Source: Thiohalocapsa sp. ML1 | GTDB taxonomy: Bacteria; Pseudomonadota; Gammaproteobacteria; Chromatiales; Chromatiaceae | DNA length: 64,000 bases | Direction of reading: 5' to 3' | NCBI RefSeq assembly: GCF_001469165.1 | Contig: NZ_JABX01000001.1 | Location: 248,001 to 312,000 of the forward strand | Part shown: positions 1 through 7,913 of the stretch, one piece after another | Position numbering within the stretch: the stretch's first letter is position 1 | Layout: the number at the start of each line of letters is the position of its first letter | Position numbers and translations under genes: made by a program | Notes under the pieces: generated by a model | What the model was told of the DNA's origin: nothing | The model's input: the letters and a program-made list of their open reading frames with translations, nothing else | The model's database searches: none

Positions 1-60
1 GAGACCACGCGCGCGGGGCTGGTGGAAACGGGCTGCTGGCTGCTGCCGCCGGAGCGCTGA
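1..60 (+). CDS. 3' end of an unidentified gene (partial)
   Basis: The first 60 bases read open on the plus strand and end in TGA at 58-60, giving a 19-residue tail that ends in LLPPER. It would be the C-terminus of a gene entering from the left and converging on the minus-strand sulfotransferase whose stop lies at 116. The piece is too short to assign a function and could be a chance open frame. Confidence 0.3.
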   Translation, partial: ETTRAGLVETGCWLLPPER

Positions 61-115
61 TGCCGGTGTAGGCACGCGATCCGCTTCATCGCCGAGGAGC
101 CGCGGCGCCTGCTCC

Positions 116-859
116 CTACCCGCCCGCGATGCGTCGGCCGAATCCCTGTGGCCGCAATCCCGACAGATGGCCATAGATGGCATATTCATTGGCGAAGTGG
201 GCCCGCAATCGCTCGAGAACGTCGCCATCCAACGCGTCCATGATCGCCTCCGTGCTGCCGCCCCCGCGGTGCGCGGGCTGATAGTGCTCATCGATGAAGG
301 ACCTCGGAATACCACAAGGGCCGAACAAGTCGTGCAGCGCCTCGGGCAGCTCGCGCAGCGGTCGGCAGAAGTAGATCGATTCCCTGTGCTGTTGCAAGGT
401 CTCGACGTTCTCGAAATGGAAAGCGTAATTCCGGCGCACATGCGATATGCTTTGTGCAGCAAATAATGCCGCCGACTTCAGACGCTCATCGTCGGACACC
501 AAGGCGACCAGAAAGTCCCGGGCATTCTCGAAATAGGCAAACGCGATCGCCTCCTCCGGCGCCCACATGCTGGAGAAGGTCGGCCGACCCTGCCGCAGCC
601 GACTTTGAAAACCGGATATGATGCGCGCGATCGGGTCGCGCACGAAGAAGCCAATCCGGATGTTGGGATGCTCGCGGCGGATCACCGGCAGACGCGCGTC
701 ATGGCCGAACAGCCGGGGTGGGCGGTAGCCATGATCCTCGCACAACTGGATCAGATGAACGACGGATGTGCCGGCGGTCTTGCCGATGTGCAGAAAGCCG
801 AAAGCCTCGCTGCGGTTGGCGTTCGCTCCGGCGGTCTGCGTGAATGGTGCTTGCTTCAT
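116..859 (-). CDS. sulfotransferase family protein
   Basis: A 247-residue protein of the sulfotransferase family, which moves the sulfuryl group of PAPS onto a hydroxyl or amine acceptor. The 5'-phosphosulfate loop is visible near the N-terminus (FLHIGKTAGTS, about residues 22-32). The 3'-phosphate-binding segment is FFVRDPIARIISGF (about 71-84), in the style of the membrane-associated carbohydrate sulfotransferases (Sulfotransfer_2). It is the last gene of the long minus-strand cluster, 8 bp downstream of a second sulfotransferase of a different subfamily. The acceptor cannot be read from the sequence; the neighbours suggest a glycan or lipopeptide. Confidence 0.8.
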   Translation of the reverse strand: MKQAPFTQTAGANANRSEAFGFLHIGKTAGTSVVHLIQLCEDHGYRPPRLFGHDARLPVIRREHPNIRIGFFVRDPIARIISGFQSRLRQGRPTFSSMWAPEEAIAFAYFENARDFLVALVSDDERLKSAALFAAQSISHVRRNYAFHFENVETLQQHRESIYFCRPLRELPEALHDLFGPCGIPRSFIDEHYQPAHRGGGSTEAIMDALDGDVLERLRAHFANEYAIYGHLSGLRPQGFGRRIAGG

Positions 860-867
860 GAAACCTG

Positions 868-1827
868 CTAGGCTCCGGATAGATGCAGCGTCGGGGCCGG
901 TCTGATTGCGGCCCCCGCGGCGGTCATGGCAGCGGGTGTCATGGCGCTGTCGATCCAGGTCTCGGCATAGCTGCCGAGCCTTCGTGCCAGCCGCTCGGTC
1001 ATGGCGCCGTACCTGTCATTGAGATAGTCCCTGATCCGCGGGCTCATCGCATGCGCCGGCGAGGCATTGACGCGGGTGCGGTTGTCGATGGTGGCGGGAT
1101 CGGGCGGCGGGACGCCGAGAAAGGCGGTGATGTCCGCGAGCAGACCCGCCGGGTCGGCCTGTATGGCGTCGTAGAAGCAGATCAGTAGCCGTGACGGGTT
1201 GAAGACGCCGAGATAGTTGCCGAGGGTGCGCTCGTAATCCCCGCGCAGCACGATGCCGGGCTCGTCCACCAGCGAGATCACGGCCGCATCGCAGCCGAGG
1301 TCGATCTTGGGTAGCCCGAGGCTGGCCCGGAACCGCACCGCGGACCAGGCCCGTTCAATCGGGTTGCGTATGAAATAGATCAGCTTCATGTCCGGATTGA
1401 CCGCCTTGATGCGGGCAATGTCGGCTGCTTCCAGGATCGAGTAGGAGGGCGTGATCTCGCCGCAGGCGGTAAAGGATCGCCGCGGGAAGAGCCGGGCGTA
1501 CCAGCGCTCCGTGTAGATGCCGAAGGTCCAGTTGAGCCACCAACCGGCCTCCCGCAACGCGCCGGCACGGACCAGGGTCAAGACCTGCTTGGCATTGTCC
1601 CGGCTGCGCCGGCGCTCCCAGGTGTGCGGGCCGAAGAATCGGGCCCATGGATCGCGCCGGGCGAGCGCATTGGAGCTCAAATAGTGGGGTGCGCGGTCGA
1701 AGAAGTTCAGCTCCTTGACCGGCGGCACCCAGATGTCCGGATGCTTGGCCAATTGGTGGTGCAGCCAAGTAGTGCCGGCCTTGGTCGCGCCAATGCCGAG
1801 AAAGGTCGGTGTCGCAGTCCGGTTCAT
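868..1827 (-). CDS. heparan-sulfate-type sulfotransferase
   Basis: A 319-residue PAPS-dependent sulfotransferase. The N-terminal PAPS loop is GATKAGTTWLHHQL (residues 13-26), followed by the common KELNFFD element. The 3'-phosphate site is LIYFIRNPIERAWSA. This pattern is typical of NDST/HS3ST-like sulfotransferases (Sulfotransfer_1/3), so it belongs to a different subfamily from its neighbour 8 bp downstream. Start ATG at 1825-1827. It lies 66 bp after the ABC exporter gene, consistent with co-transcription. Likely modifies a sugar or hydroxylated exported product, but the substrate is unknown. Confidence 0.85.
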   Translation of the reverse strand: MNRTATPTFLGIGATKAGTTWLHHQLAKHPDIWVPPVKELNFFDRAPHYLSSNALARRDPWARFFGPHTWERRRSRDNAKQVLTLVRAGALREAGWWLNWTFGIYTERWYARLFPRRSFTACGEITPSYSILEAADIARIKAVNPDMKLIYFIRNPIERAWSAVRFRASLGLPKIDLGCDAAVISLVDEPGIVLRGDYERTLGNYLGVFNPSRLLICFYDAIQADPAGLLADITAFLGVPPPDPATIDNRTRVNASPAHAMSPRIRDYLNDRYGAMTERLARRLGSYAETWIDSAMTPAAMTAAGAAIRPAPTLHLSGA

Positions 1828-1893
1828 GCCATGTGGGTTCCAGGCAGCAGGAGAGACGTTGATGGTGTGCGCCGCGGCTTTTGCGTTCCGGCT

Positions 1894-3534
1894 TCAGTGC
1901 GCCAGCGGGGCGAGGCCGCCGTCGCGCATCGTGAGCACGCGGTCGGCAACGTGGAAATACCGGTCGTCGTGGGAGACGACGACGAGCGTGCGCCCACCGG
2001 CGCGAAAGCGCGGCAGCAGCTCTTCGTAGAGACGCCGGCGAAAGGCCGGGTCCTGGTCCGCCGCGGGCTCGTCGAAGACGCAGATGGGCCGGTTCTTGAG
2101 CATCGCGGCGGCGATGGCGAGGCGCTTTTTCTGGCCGGTGGAGAGGTCCAGCCGGTCGAAGCCCCGGTCCGTGTAATGGGTCTTGTCGGCGATGTCGAGC
2201 TCGGCGAGCCAGTGGTTGACGACGGCCGGGTCCAGGCTCGGCATGCCGTAGAGCCGCCGGAACAGGTGGAAGTCGGTGAAGACGGTCGCGAACAGGGCGC
2301 GATAGCGCCCCAGGTCCCGGGTGCCGACCCTCCGGCCGTCCAGCACCAGCTCGCCCTGGTCCGGTGGATAGAGGCCGGTCAGCAGCTTGAGCAGCGTCGA
2401 CTTGCCCGCGCCGTTGCCGCCGACGATGAACAGCAGCTCGCCGGCGCGCAGATCGAGATCGACGGGGCCGACCGCGAAGAGCGGCTGGCCGTCCTGGTCC
2501 AGGTAGCGGAAGTGCACGGCGCGCAGCTCGATCCGCTCGAAACCCGGCGCCGCATCGCGCACGGCTACTGTGGCAGGTCCGGGCGGTCCGTCCGCCGGGT
2601 CGGCGGCCTGGTCCACCTCCTGCTCCAGTGCCTCGATCCTGGCCAGTGCCGCGTCGATGCGGGCGAGCAACGGCGCTGCGTTGACCAGGGCCCCGAGCGG
2701 AGCATTCATGAACAGGATGGTCGCGGTGACCTTGTGCACCGTCTCGCTGGCCTCCGGCGTCAGCGATGGGATCACGAACACGCCCGCAAAGACCACCAGC
2801 ACCGGCACGGCATAGCCGTAGGCGATGCTGCGCGCGAGCCCCGTGCTGGCGTCGAGCTTGAGCCGGAAGGCGGCATTGGTGCCGCGGCGGATCTCCGTGA
2901 ACAGCGCATCGTTCTCCGGGCGGTTCAGCTTGAGCTCCTTGAAGCCCGCGAGCAGCCCGGCAAAGCGTTCGAAGAAGCGGGCATCCGCGGCGGCAGCGCT
3001 GCCCAGCTCGCCGCGAGCCTGCTGCCGGCGGCGCAGCACCAGCGGAATCAGCGCGGCGTAGATCAGGAGCGCAAGCAGGAAGGTGCCCGGCGACAGCCAG
3101 GCCAGGTAGAGCGCCGCAAAGGCGACCACGAGTAGGCCCTGCGCCGCCGCCGCCAGCGTCAGCGCGCCCTGGGAGATCAGCCCGGCGTCCTCGCTCAGCG
3201 GCAGGAACTCGCTCAAATCCCCGTGCGCCTCGATGAACCGCAGCCGGCAGCGGGGCACCTTGCCGATGATCCGCAGGCGCACCCGCAGCAGCGCCGCCTC
3301 GGCGGCGGCCACCGCTTGGCCGAGTGCGACATACTGCAGCGCCGCGAACAGGGCAATGGACAGGAGCGCCGCCGCGATGAGCTCGGCCTTGAATTCATCG
3401 TTGGCGGCATGCGCGGCGCCGGCGTTGATGACCGCGATGAAGACCCCATTGGCGAGCCCGGACAGGGCGGCCGCGGACAGGATTTTGACCCGGTCGGCGC
3501 CGCTTTCCTGCACGACGAAGCCGAGCAGGCTCAT
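1894..3534 (-). CDS. cyclic-peptide-type ABC exporter (fused TMD-NBD)
   Basis: A 546-residue half-transporter with an N-terminal six-helix membrane domain (about 1-300) and a C-terminal ATPase (about 335-546). The ATPase has Walker A GGNGAGKST (372-380), signature LSTGQKKRLA, Walker B ICVFDEPAADQD and switch VVVSHDD. The signature LSTGQ..R and the DEPAADQD form are typical of the SyrD/PvdE group of cyclic peptide and siderophore-precursor exporters, rather than of glycan (Wzm/Wzt) exporters. Start ATG at 3532-3534. Its position among sulfotransferases and NRPS-like genes suggests that it moves the cluster product, or a precursor of it, into the periplasm. It probably works as a homodimer. Confidence 0.88.
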   Translation of the reverse strand: MSLLGFVVQESGADRVKILSAAALSGLANGVFIAVINAGAAHAANDEFKAELIAAALLSIALFAALQYVALGQAVAAAEAALLRVRLRIIGKVPRCRLRFIEAHGDLSEFLPLSEDAGLISQGALTLAAAAQGLLVVAFAALYLAWLSPGTFLLALLIYAALIPLVLRRRQQARGELGSAAAADARFFERFAGLLAGFKELKLNRPENDALFTEIRRGTNAAFRLKLDASTGLARSIAYGYAVPVLVVFAGVFVIPSLTPEASETVHKVTATILFMNAPLGALVNAAPLLARIDAALARIEALEQEVDQAADPADGPPGPATVAVRDAAPGFERIELRAVHFRYLDQDGQPLFAVGPVDLDLRAGELLFIVGGNGAGKSTLLKLLTGLYPPDQGELVLDGRRVGTRDLGRYRALFATVFTDFHLFRRLYGMPSLDPAVVNHWLAELDIADKTHYTDRGFDRLDLSTGQKKRLAIAAAMLKNRPICVFDEPAADQDPAFRRRLYEELLPRFRAGGRTLVVVSHDDRYFHVADRVLTMRDGGLAPLAH

Positions 3535-3588
3535 CGACGACCCACCATACCCGCGTGTTGGGGCATCAGCATTGGTAGCGCTCGACGC

Positions 3589-4212
3589 TCAAAAGGTGTA
3601 GCCGAAATGAGCGATATCGCGGGCATGCCATTGCGCGACCAGCGCGCGGGTCTCGTCGTCGTAGGCGTCCCGATAGTCGTTGCTTGAGGGGGTGACGTTG
3701 TGCTTCGGCAGCGCCAGCGGTGCGCCTAGGGCTTCGCAGACCTTCGCGAAATCCGCATCCAGGTGCTCAAAGCGACCGATGAAGTCCACCGCGATCTCGC
3801 CGTCGAGCGTGACCCAGTCGAGCTGATTGGTCAAATGCCGCCCGAAGATCGCGCGGTCGACACCGAACAGGAAGCGGTTGGGCACTGCATAGGCGTCGGC
3901 ACACTGGAGCAGCCAATCGCGGAAGCTGCACTGGGCAAAGGCGAACATCTCCGGCAGCTTGTGGATCATCACATGGCGCTGGAAGCGGTATTGGGAATAG
4001 ATGCGGTCCCAGGGATTTCTGACGAAGGTGAACTTGTAGAAATGCGGGAAGTGATCCGGGTAGTTGGCGCGGTACCAGTCGAGGGTGTGATGCTTGATGT
4101 CGAAATAGCCTCCGTCGCCGGGTCGCGTGTCGGCCTTGAAGGCATCTTGCACACTGGTGCTGGCGGCCTTCGAGACGCGGACGAAGATGCATTGGTGCCG
4201 CATCGACAGCAT
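3589..4212 (-). CDS. sulfotransferase family protein (small)
   Basis: A 207-residue protein with a sulfotransferase-2-like pattern. IFVRVSKAASTSVQDAF near the N-terminus is the PAPS loop (K-A-A-S-T-S replaces the usual KTAGTS), and FTFVRNPWDRIYSQY is the 3'-phosphate segment. The frame is open further upstream to 4344, but those residues are low-complexity and overlap the 3' end of the preceding gene. The ATG at 4210-4212 has a GGAG ribosome-binding site about 9 bases upstream and starts just before the conserved loop, so I chose it. Third of four sulfotransferases in 6.4 kb. Confidence 0.78.
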   Translation of the reverse strand: MLSMRHQCIFVRVSKAASTSVQDAFKADTRPGDGGYFDIKHHTLDWYRANYPDHFPHFYKFTFVRNPWDRIYSQYRFQRHVMIHKLPEMFAFAQCSFRDWLLQCADAYAVPNRFLFGVDRAIFGRHLTNQLDWVTLDGEIAVDFIGRFEHLDADFAKVCEALGAPLALPKHNVTPSSNDYRDAYDDETRALVAQWHARDIAHFGYTF

Positions 4213-4336
4213 GGTCTTGTCTCCACGGTTGCGGTTTTTGCCGATGCCGCGGCTGTACTGCGGCACCGGGTCTTGAAAGCGATGCCGTCGGTCGCGCAGC
4301 TGCTCTGGAGCCCCGCCGCGAGCGGCAGTGCCGCCA

Positions 4337-5548
4337 TCAGGCACCGCCCCGCATCGCCTCGACCCGATTCGCCAAATAACGGGCGATGGCGAGGCTCGCG
4401 GTTGCGGCCGGCGAGGGTGCGTTCAGCACGTGCAGCGTCCGCGGCGCTTCCATGATGCAGAAATCATCCACGGGGCTGCCGTCCGCGGCGACGGCCTGGG
4501 CGCGCACGCCGGCGCCGTTGGGCTCCAGGTCTTCGGGCTCGAGCGCCGGGATCAGCCGCCGCAGGGCTGCGACGAAAGCGCGCTTGCTGAGCGAGCGGTG
4601 GATCTCGCCGAGCCCCATGCGCCAGTGGCGCAGCGCGAGCCGCCGGAAGCCCGGGTAGGCCAGCGTCTCGGCGAGGTCCCGCGCAGAGATCCGGCCCCAA
4701 CTGTAGCCCTGCCGGGCGAGCGCCGGCACGGCGTTGGGGCCGGCCTCGACACCGCCCCGGGCCATGCGCGTGAAGTGCACGCCCAGGAACGGAAAGCGCG
4801 GGTCCGGCACCGGGTAGATGAGGTTCCGCACCAGCCCCTCGCGTGCTCGCGCGAGCCGATAGTACTCGCCGCGGAAGGGCACGATCTGCAACGCGGGCTG
4901 GAGCCCGCACAGCCTTGCGATGCGGTCGGCGTAGAGGCCGGCGCAGTTGATCAGGTGGCGCGCCTCGATCTCCCCGTCGCGCCAGTGGAGCACGCAGGCG
5001 CGCGCGCGTTGCTTGATGCGGGTGACCCGGGCGCCGAGGGTCAGGCTGCCGCCCTGCCCCTGAAACAACTCGGCGAGCTTGGCCGCGACTTGGCGGAAGT
5101 CGACGATGCCGGTCTGCGGCACCCAGAGCCCGGCGATGCCGGCGACGGCGGGCTCATGCTCGCCAAGCTCCTCCGCGCACAGGCGCCTGAGCCCGGCGAG
5201 CCCGTTGGCGCGACCGCGGCGCTCCAGCTCGTCGAGGCGCGGCAGCTCTTCCGGTGCAGTGGCGACCACCAGCTTGCCGCAGCGCTCGTGGTGAATGCCG
5301 TGCTCGGCGCAGAAGCGGTACAGGCGCTCGCGGCCGTCGGTGCAGTTCTGCGCCTTGAGCGAGCCCGGCCGGTAGTAGAGCCCGGAATGGATGACGCCGC
5401 TGTTGTGGCCCGTCTGATGCGCGCCCGGGCGGTCCTCGGCCTCCAGCACCGTGACCCGCCCAAGTCCGCGCTCGGCCAGCTCGCGCGCGGTGGCGAGGCC
5501 GACGATGCCACCGCCGATGACGGCGATGTCGCAGGTGCCGGCGCTCAT
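4337..5548 (-). CDS. lhgO: L-2-hydroxyglutarate oxidase-like FAD oxidoreductase
   Basis: A 403-residue DAO-family flavoprotein. The Rossmann FAD motif IGGGIVGLATARELA lies at about residues 10-24, followed by the group-typical HNSGVIHSGLYYRPGSLKA, and the C-terminal FAD half ends LNAPSPAATASLAIA. This matches LhgO/YgaF, which oxidises L-2-hydroxyglutarate to 2-oxoglutarate and feeds electrons to the membrane quinone pool. The ATG at 5546-5548 overlaps the stop of the upstream sulfotransferase by ATGA, which fixes the start; the frame is open further upstream but only as a shadow. In this cluster it may oxidise a 2-hydroxy acid other than hydroxyglutarate (inference). Confidence 0.85.
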   Translation of the reverse strand: MSAGTCDIAVIGGGIVGLATARELAERGLGRVTVLEAEDRPGAHQTGHNSGVIHSGLYYRPGSLKAQNCTDGRERLYRFCAEHGIHHERCGKLVVATAPEELPRLDELERRGRANGLAGLRRLCAEELGEHEPAVAGIAGLWVPQTGIVDFRQVAAKLAELFQGQGGSLTLGARVTRIKQRARACVLHWRDGEIEARHLINCAGLYADRIARLCGLQPALQIVPFRGEYYRLARAREGLVRNLIYPVPDPRFPFLGVHFTRMARGGVEAGPNAVPALARQGYSWGRISARDLAETLAYPGFRRLALRHWRMGLGEIHRSLSKRAFVAALRRLIPALEPEDLEPNGAGVRAQAVAADGSPVDDFCIMEAPRTLHVLNAPSPAATASLAIARYLANRVEAMRGGA

Positions 5549-6468
5549 GCAGGCTGCGCCTCTCGCGCCAGGGTGTCCCGAAGCACCGGGTAGGACGCGA
5601 TGCCGAGCGGCGCTTCGATGTCTTCGCGCCAGCGCTGCGCCAGCCGCTCCAGCACCGCCGCCGGCAGCTCCATGCCCCCGTCGCCGGCCCGCCCGGTGCG
5701 GACTTTGGTGGCGCGTGCGGGCGGCAGGCGCATCAGGTCCATGAAAGCGGTCAGCGTCGGCTGATCGTCGAACTGTCGTGCGTGCGCGCGCATGAAGTCG
5801 AAACCGGCCTGGCGGGTGGCCAGGTCGAGCAGCGCGGCGTCGGCGGCGATGCCGCAGAAGGCGGCAATGCGCGCGACGGCGCCGCGCAGGTCGTGCCGCA
5901 GGTCCTCGTAGCACAGGAACAGCACATCGGCGTGGTGGCGCACCGGCCACCAGGCACGCAGATGGTCCCAGTAGCGCGGGACCGGCCCCTCGCGCAGAAA
6001 GTACGCCTCGGCAAAGGCGGCGATGTCCACCGCGTCCGGCTCGAACATGACCCCGCGCATGAAGCGGTAGGCCGATACCAAGGCGTCTTGTGGGTCACGG
6101 ACGATGAACAGCTTGCGGCCGGCGTCCGGCAGCCGGTTCCGGGTCAGATGGGTCTTGAAGGCCCGCGGCGTTGCCACCTGCGGTGCGTTCAGATCGATGC
6201 CGAGCATGGGCGCGGTCTCGATCCAGGGCACCACCAGCGAGATCTCCTCGAAGTCCATCGCGCCGCCGCTGCGCAGTCCGTGCACGATCTGCTGCAGCCA
6301 GGTGGTGCCGCACTTCGGGCAGCTCGCGATCAGCACATCGTCCGGACGGACGCGAAAGCCGGGGGGCGCCGCGGGCGGCTCGTCCGGCCCCTCCGCGAGC
6401 AGCGCCAGGAACGCCTCGACGCTGTCCGGACGCGGACGGCGGACAACGGTGGGCGGCGGCTGCGACAT
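5545..6468 (-). CDS. sulfotransferase (cytosolic SULT-like)
   Basis: A 307-residue PAPS sulfotransferase of the Sulfotransfer_1 type. The loop is SCPKCGTTWLQQIV (about residues 49-62), and a PRAFKTHLTRN element and the LFIVRDPQDALVSAYRF segment follow in the usual order. A C-terminal element with MELPAAVLERLAQRW and W-R-E-D stands where the GxxGxWK region would be, but the match is loose. Its stop overlaps the lhgO-like start (ATGA), and it begins 4 bp after the free acyl carrier protein gene, so carrier protein, sulfotransferase and oxidase are probably translated together. Confidence 0.85.
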   Translation of the reverse strand: MSQPPPTVVRRPRPDSVEAFLALLAEGPDEPPAAPPGFRVRPDDVLIASCPKCGTTWLQQIVHGLRSGGAMDFEEISLVVPWIETAPMLGIDLNAPQVATPRAFKTHLTRNRLPDAGRKLFIVRDPQDALVSAYRFMRGVMFEPDAVDIAAFAEAYFLREGPVPRYWDHLRAWWPVRHHADVLFLCYEDLRHDLRGAVARIAAFCGIAADAALLDLATRQAGFDFMRAHARQFDDQPTLTAFMDLMRLPPARATKVRTGRAGDGGMELPAAVLERLAQRWREDIEAPLGIASYPVLRDTLAREAQPA

Positions 6469-6472
6469 CGGC

Positions 6473-6724
6473 TCAGCCGGCCTTGCCGGCGATGAAACCG
6501 GCCAGCGAGCGCACGCTGACGAAATGCTCCGGCACGATGTCGCCCGGGTCGATGCTGATCCCGTGGTCGGTCTCCAGATGGCCGATGGTGCGCATGATGG
6601 CGAGCGAGTCCATGACGCCGTCCGCGATCAGGTCGGTGTCGTCGTCGAAGCCCGCCGGCGGGTTGCCGTCGAACAGGTTGTCGAGAATCCAGGTGCGCAG
6701 GCGTGCAGCGAGGTCGTTGGTCAT
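6473..6724 (-). CDS. free-standing acyl carrier protein
   Basis: An 83-residue acidic, helical protein with the phosphopantetheine attachment motif GVMDSLAIM, the modified serine being residue 40. Length and pattern fit a discrete ACP/PCP. The motif GVMDS with following L-A-I-M is close to carriers used with stand-alone AMP-ligases rather than to fatty-acid AcpP (GADSLD). Neighbours supply a ligase that could load it (7910-9514), a condensation domain that could unload it (10887-12230) and an SGNH esterase (6852-7913). The partner assignment is inference from context. Confidence 0.88.
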   Translation of the reverse strand: MTNDLAARLRTWILDNLFDGNPPAGFDDDTDLIADGVMDSLAIMRTIGHLETDHGISIDPGDIVPEHFVSVRSLAGFIAGKAG

Positions 6725-6851
6725 GTCGAATCGCCGAAAGAATGCTGTTCAGAGGGGTCCCGACGGGCCGGGCATGTCATTCGATCACTGCCGATGCGCA
6801 CGGCGGTGCTTGCCGAGACCGCAACGGGGCGCACGTGGTCGCGTCTGCGCT

Positions 6852-7913
6852 TCACGCCGGCAGCCGCTCGGCAAGGTAATCGGCGATCTGCTCGTTGGCG
6901 GTGTCGGTCGTGTGCACGTAATCGACGAAGCAGAAGCCGCGGTAATCGACTTGGCTCAGGTCCACGCAGGGCACGCCGAGAGCCTCGCAATTGCGGCGAA
7001 GCGCGTCGATGTAGTCCGGCAACCCGGGTATGACATAGGGCTCGAAGATATCCTTCCACATCGGCATCCGGTGCAGCGCGGCATGCAGCGCCACCTCGTC
7101 CGGCTCGAGCACGGGCTTGGCGAGGCAGGAGACCGGCTGCAGCGCATACAGCAGATGGGTGCCAGGATTCAGCGCGCGGCGCAACAGGCGCAAGTCGCGG
7201 AAGTGGTGCTGCACCGCCAGATCATGGCGCTCCCGCACCTCCGCGGCACTCCATTGCTGCTTCGGCACGGCGTGCGCGGCGGCATGCCGGGCCAGGCGCT
7301 CGCGGGCCAGCTCCACGTCTGCACTGGTGTCCTGCTGATGCAGGGCACTCAGCTGGCGGACGGGCGTCTGGCTGGTTCCGAGGTACAGATGCTGGGAAAA
7401 GAACGCGCCGTAAAGGTCGTAGTCCCGGGTGTGCTCCAAGTAGTGCTGCACATTGCCGATGCCGCTGATGATCACCACCAGCTCCGCCTGATCCAGAAAC
7501 GGAATGCCCGCAATGGTCTCCTGCAGCGAGCTGGCGCCGGCAAGCCCCAGGTTCAGGAAGCTGTAGGGCGTCTTGGCGCTCAAATAGGAAGGGATCGTGG
7601 CCGCATCCCCGGAGCAGCACCAGCCGAGCAGGAAGGAGTTGCCGAGCGCGAGGGCGCGGCGCGGACGCGCAAGCCAGGTCCGGCTGTCAACGATGCCATG
7701 GGGATCGTGGGTGACGCGGTAGCCATAGGCGTCCGCGCGGATAGTGCCGGTGTCCATGCCCGGCCGCAACGCGCAGTTGACATAGGGCGCCAGCACATAG
7801 TCGGCGCCCGGATAGGCGATGATATGCGGCATGGTCGCCAGCAGCTTGCGCCCCCGGCGGCCCAGGCCGCGGTCGCCGGCGGCGTCGTCCCCCGGGGTCG
7901 GATCGGCGCTCAT
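6852..7913 (-). CDS. SGNH/GDSL-like esterase or acyltransferase
   Basis: A 353-residue protein with an SGNH-hydrolase pattern. The nucleophile block is ALALGNSF (Ser93) and the C-terminal block is DYVH (D-x-x-H) near residue 335. It is a clear homologue of the C-terminal third of the 957-residue fusion protein at 33881-36754: both share YRVTHD/FRVSHD, RPRRALALGNSF/RPHRALAVGNSF, ATIPS/ETIPS and the D-x-x-H block. The ATG at 7911-7913 overlaps the stop of the ligase gene (ATGA), which fixes the start. No signal peptide is visible, so it probably acts in the cytoplasm on carrier-bound or sugar acyl groups (inference). Confidence 0.75.
   Translation of the reverse strand: MSADPTPGDDAAGDRGLGRRGRKLLATMPHIIAYPGADYVLAPYVNCALRPGMDTGTIRADAYGYRVTHDPHGIVDSRTWLARPRRALALGNSFLLGWCCSGDAATIPSYLSAKTPYSFLNLGLAGASSLQETIAGIPFLDQAELVVIISGIGNVQHYLEHTRDYDLYGAFFSQHLYLGTSQTPVRQLSALHQQDTSADVELARERLARHAAAHAVPKQQWSAAEVRERHDLAVQHHFRDLRLLRRALNPGTHLLYALQPVSCLAKPVLEPDEVALHAALHRMPMWKDIFEPYVIPGLPDYIDALRRNCEALGVPCVDLSQVDYRGFCFVDYVHTTDTANEQIADYLAERLPA

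Noticed and set aside
1624-3135. 503-codon plus-strand open frame opposite the ABC exporter
   Set aside because: No motif; the minus-strand frame carries all ABC signatures.
4213-4344. Longer N-terminus for the small sulfotransferase
   Set aside because: It is outside the family's domain, reads into the end of the upstream gene, and the ATG at 4212 has a proper ribosome-binding site.
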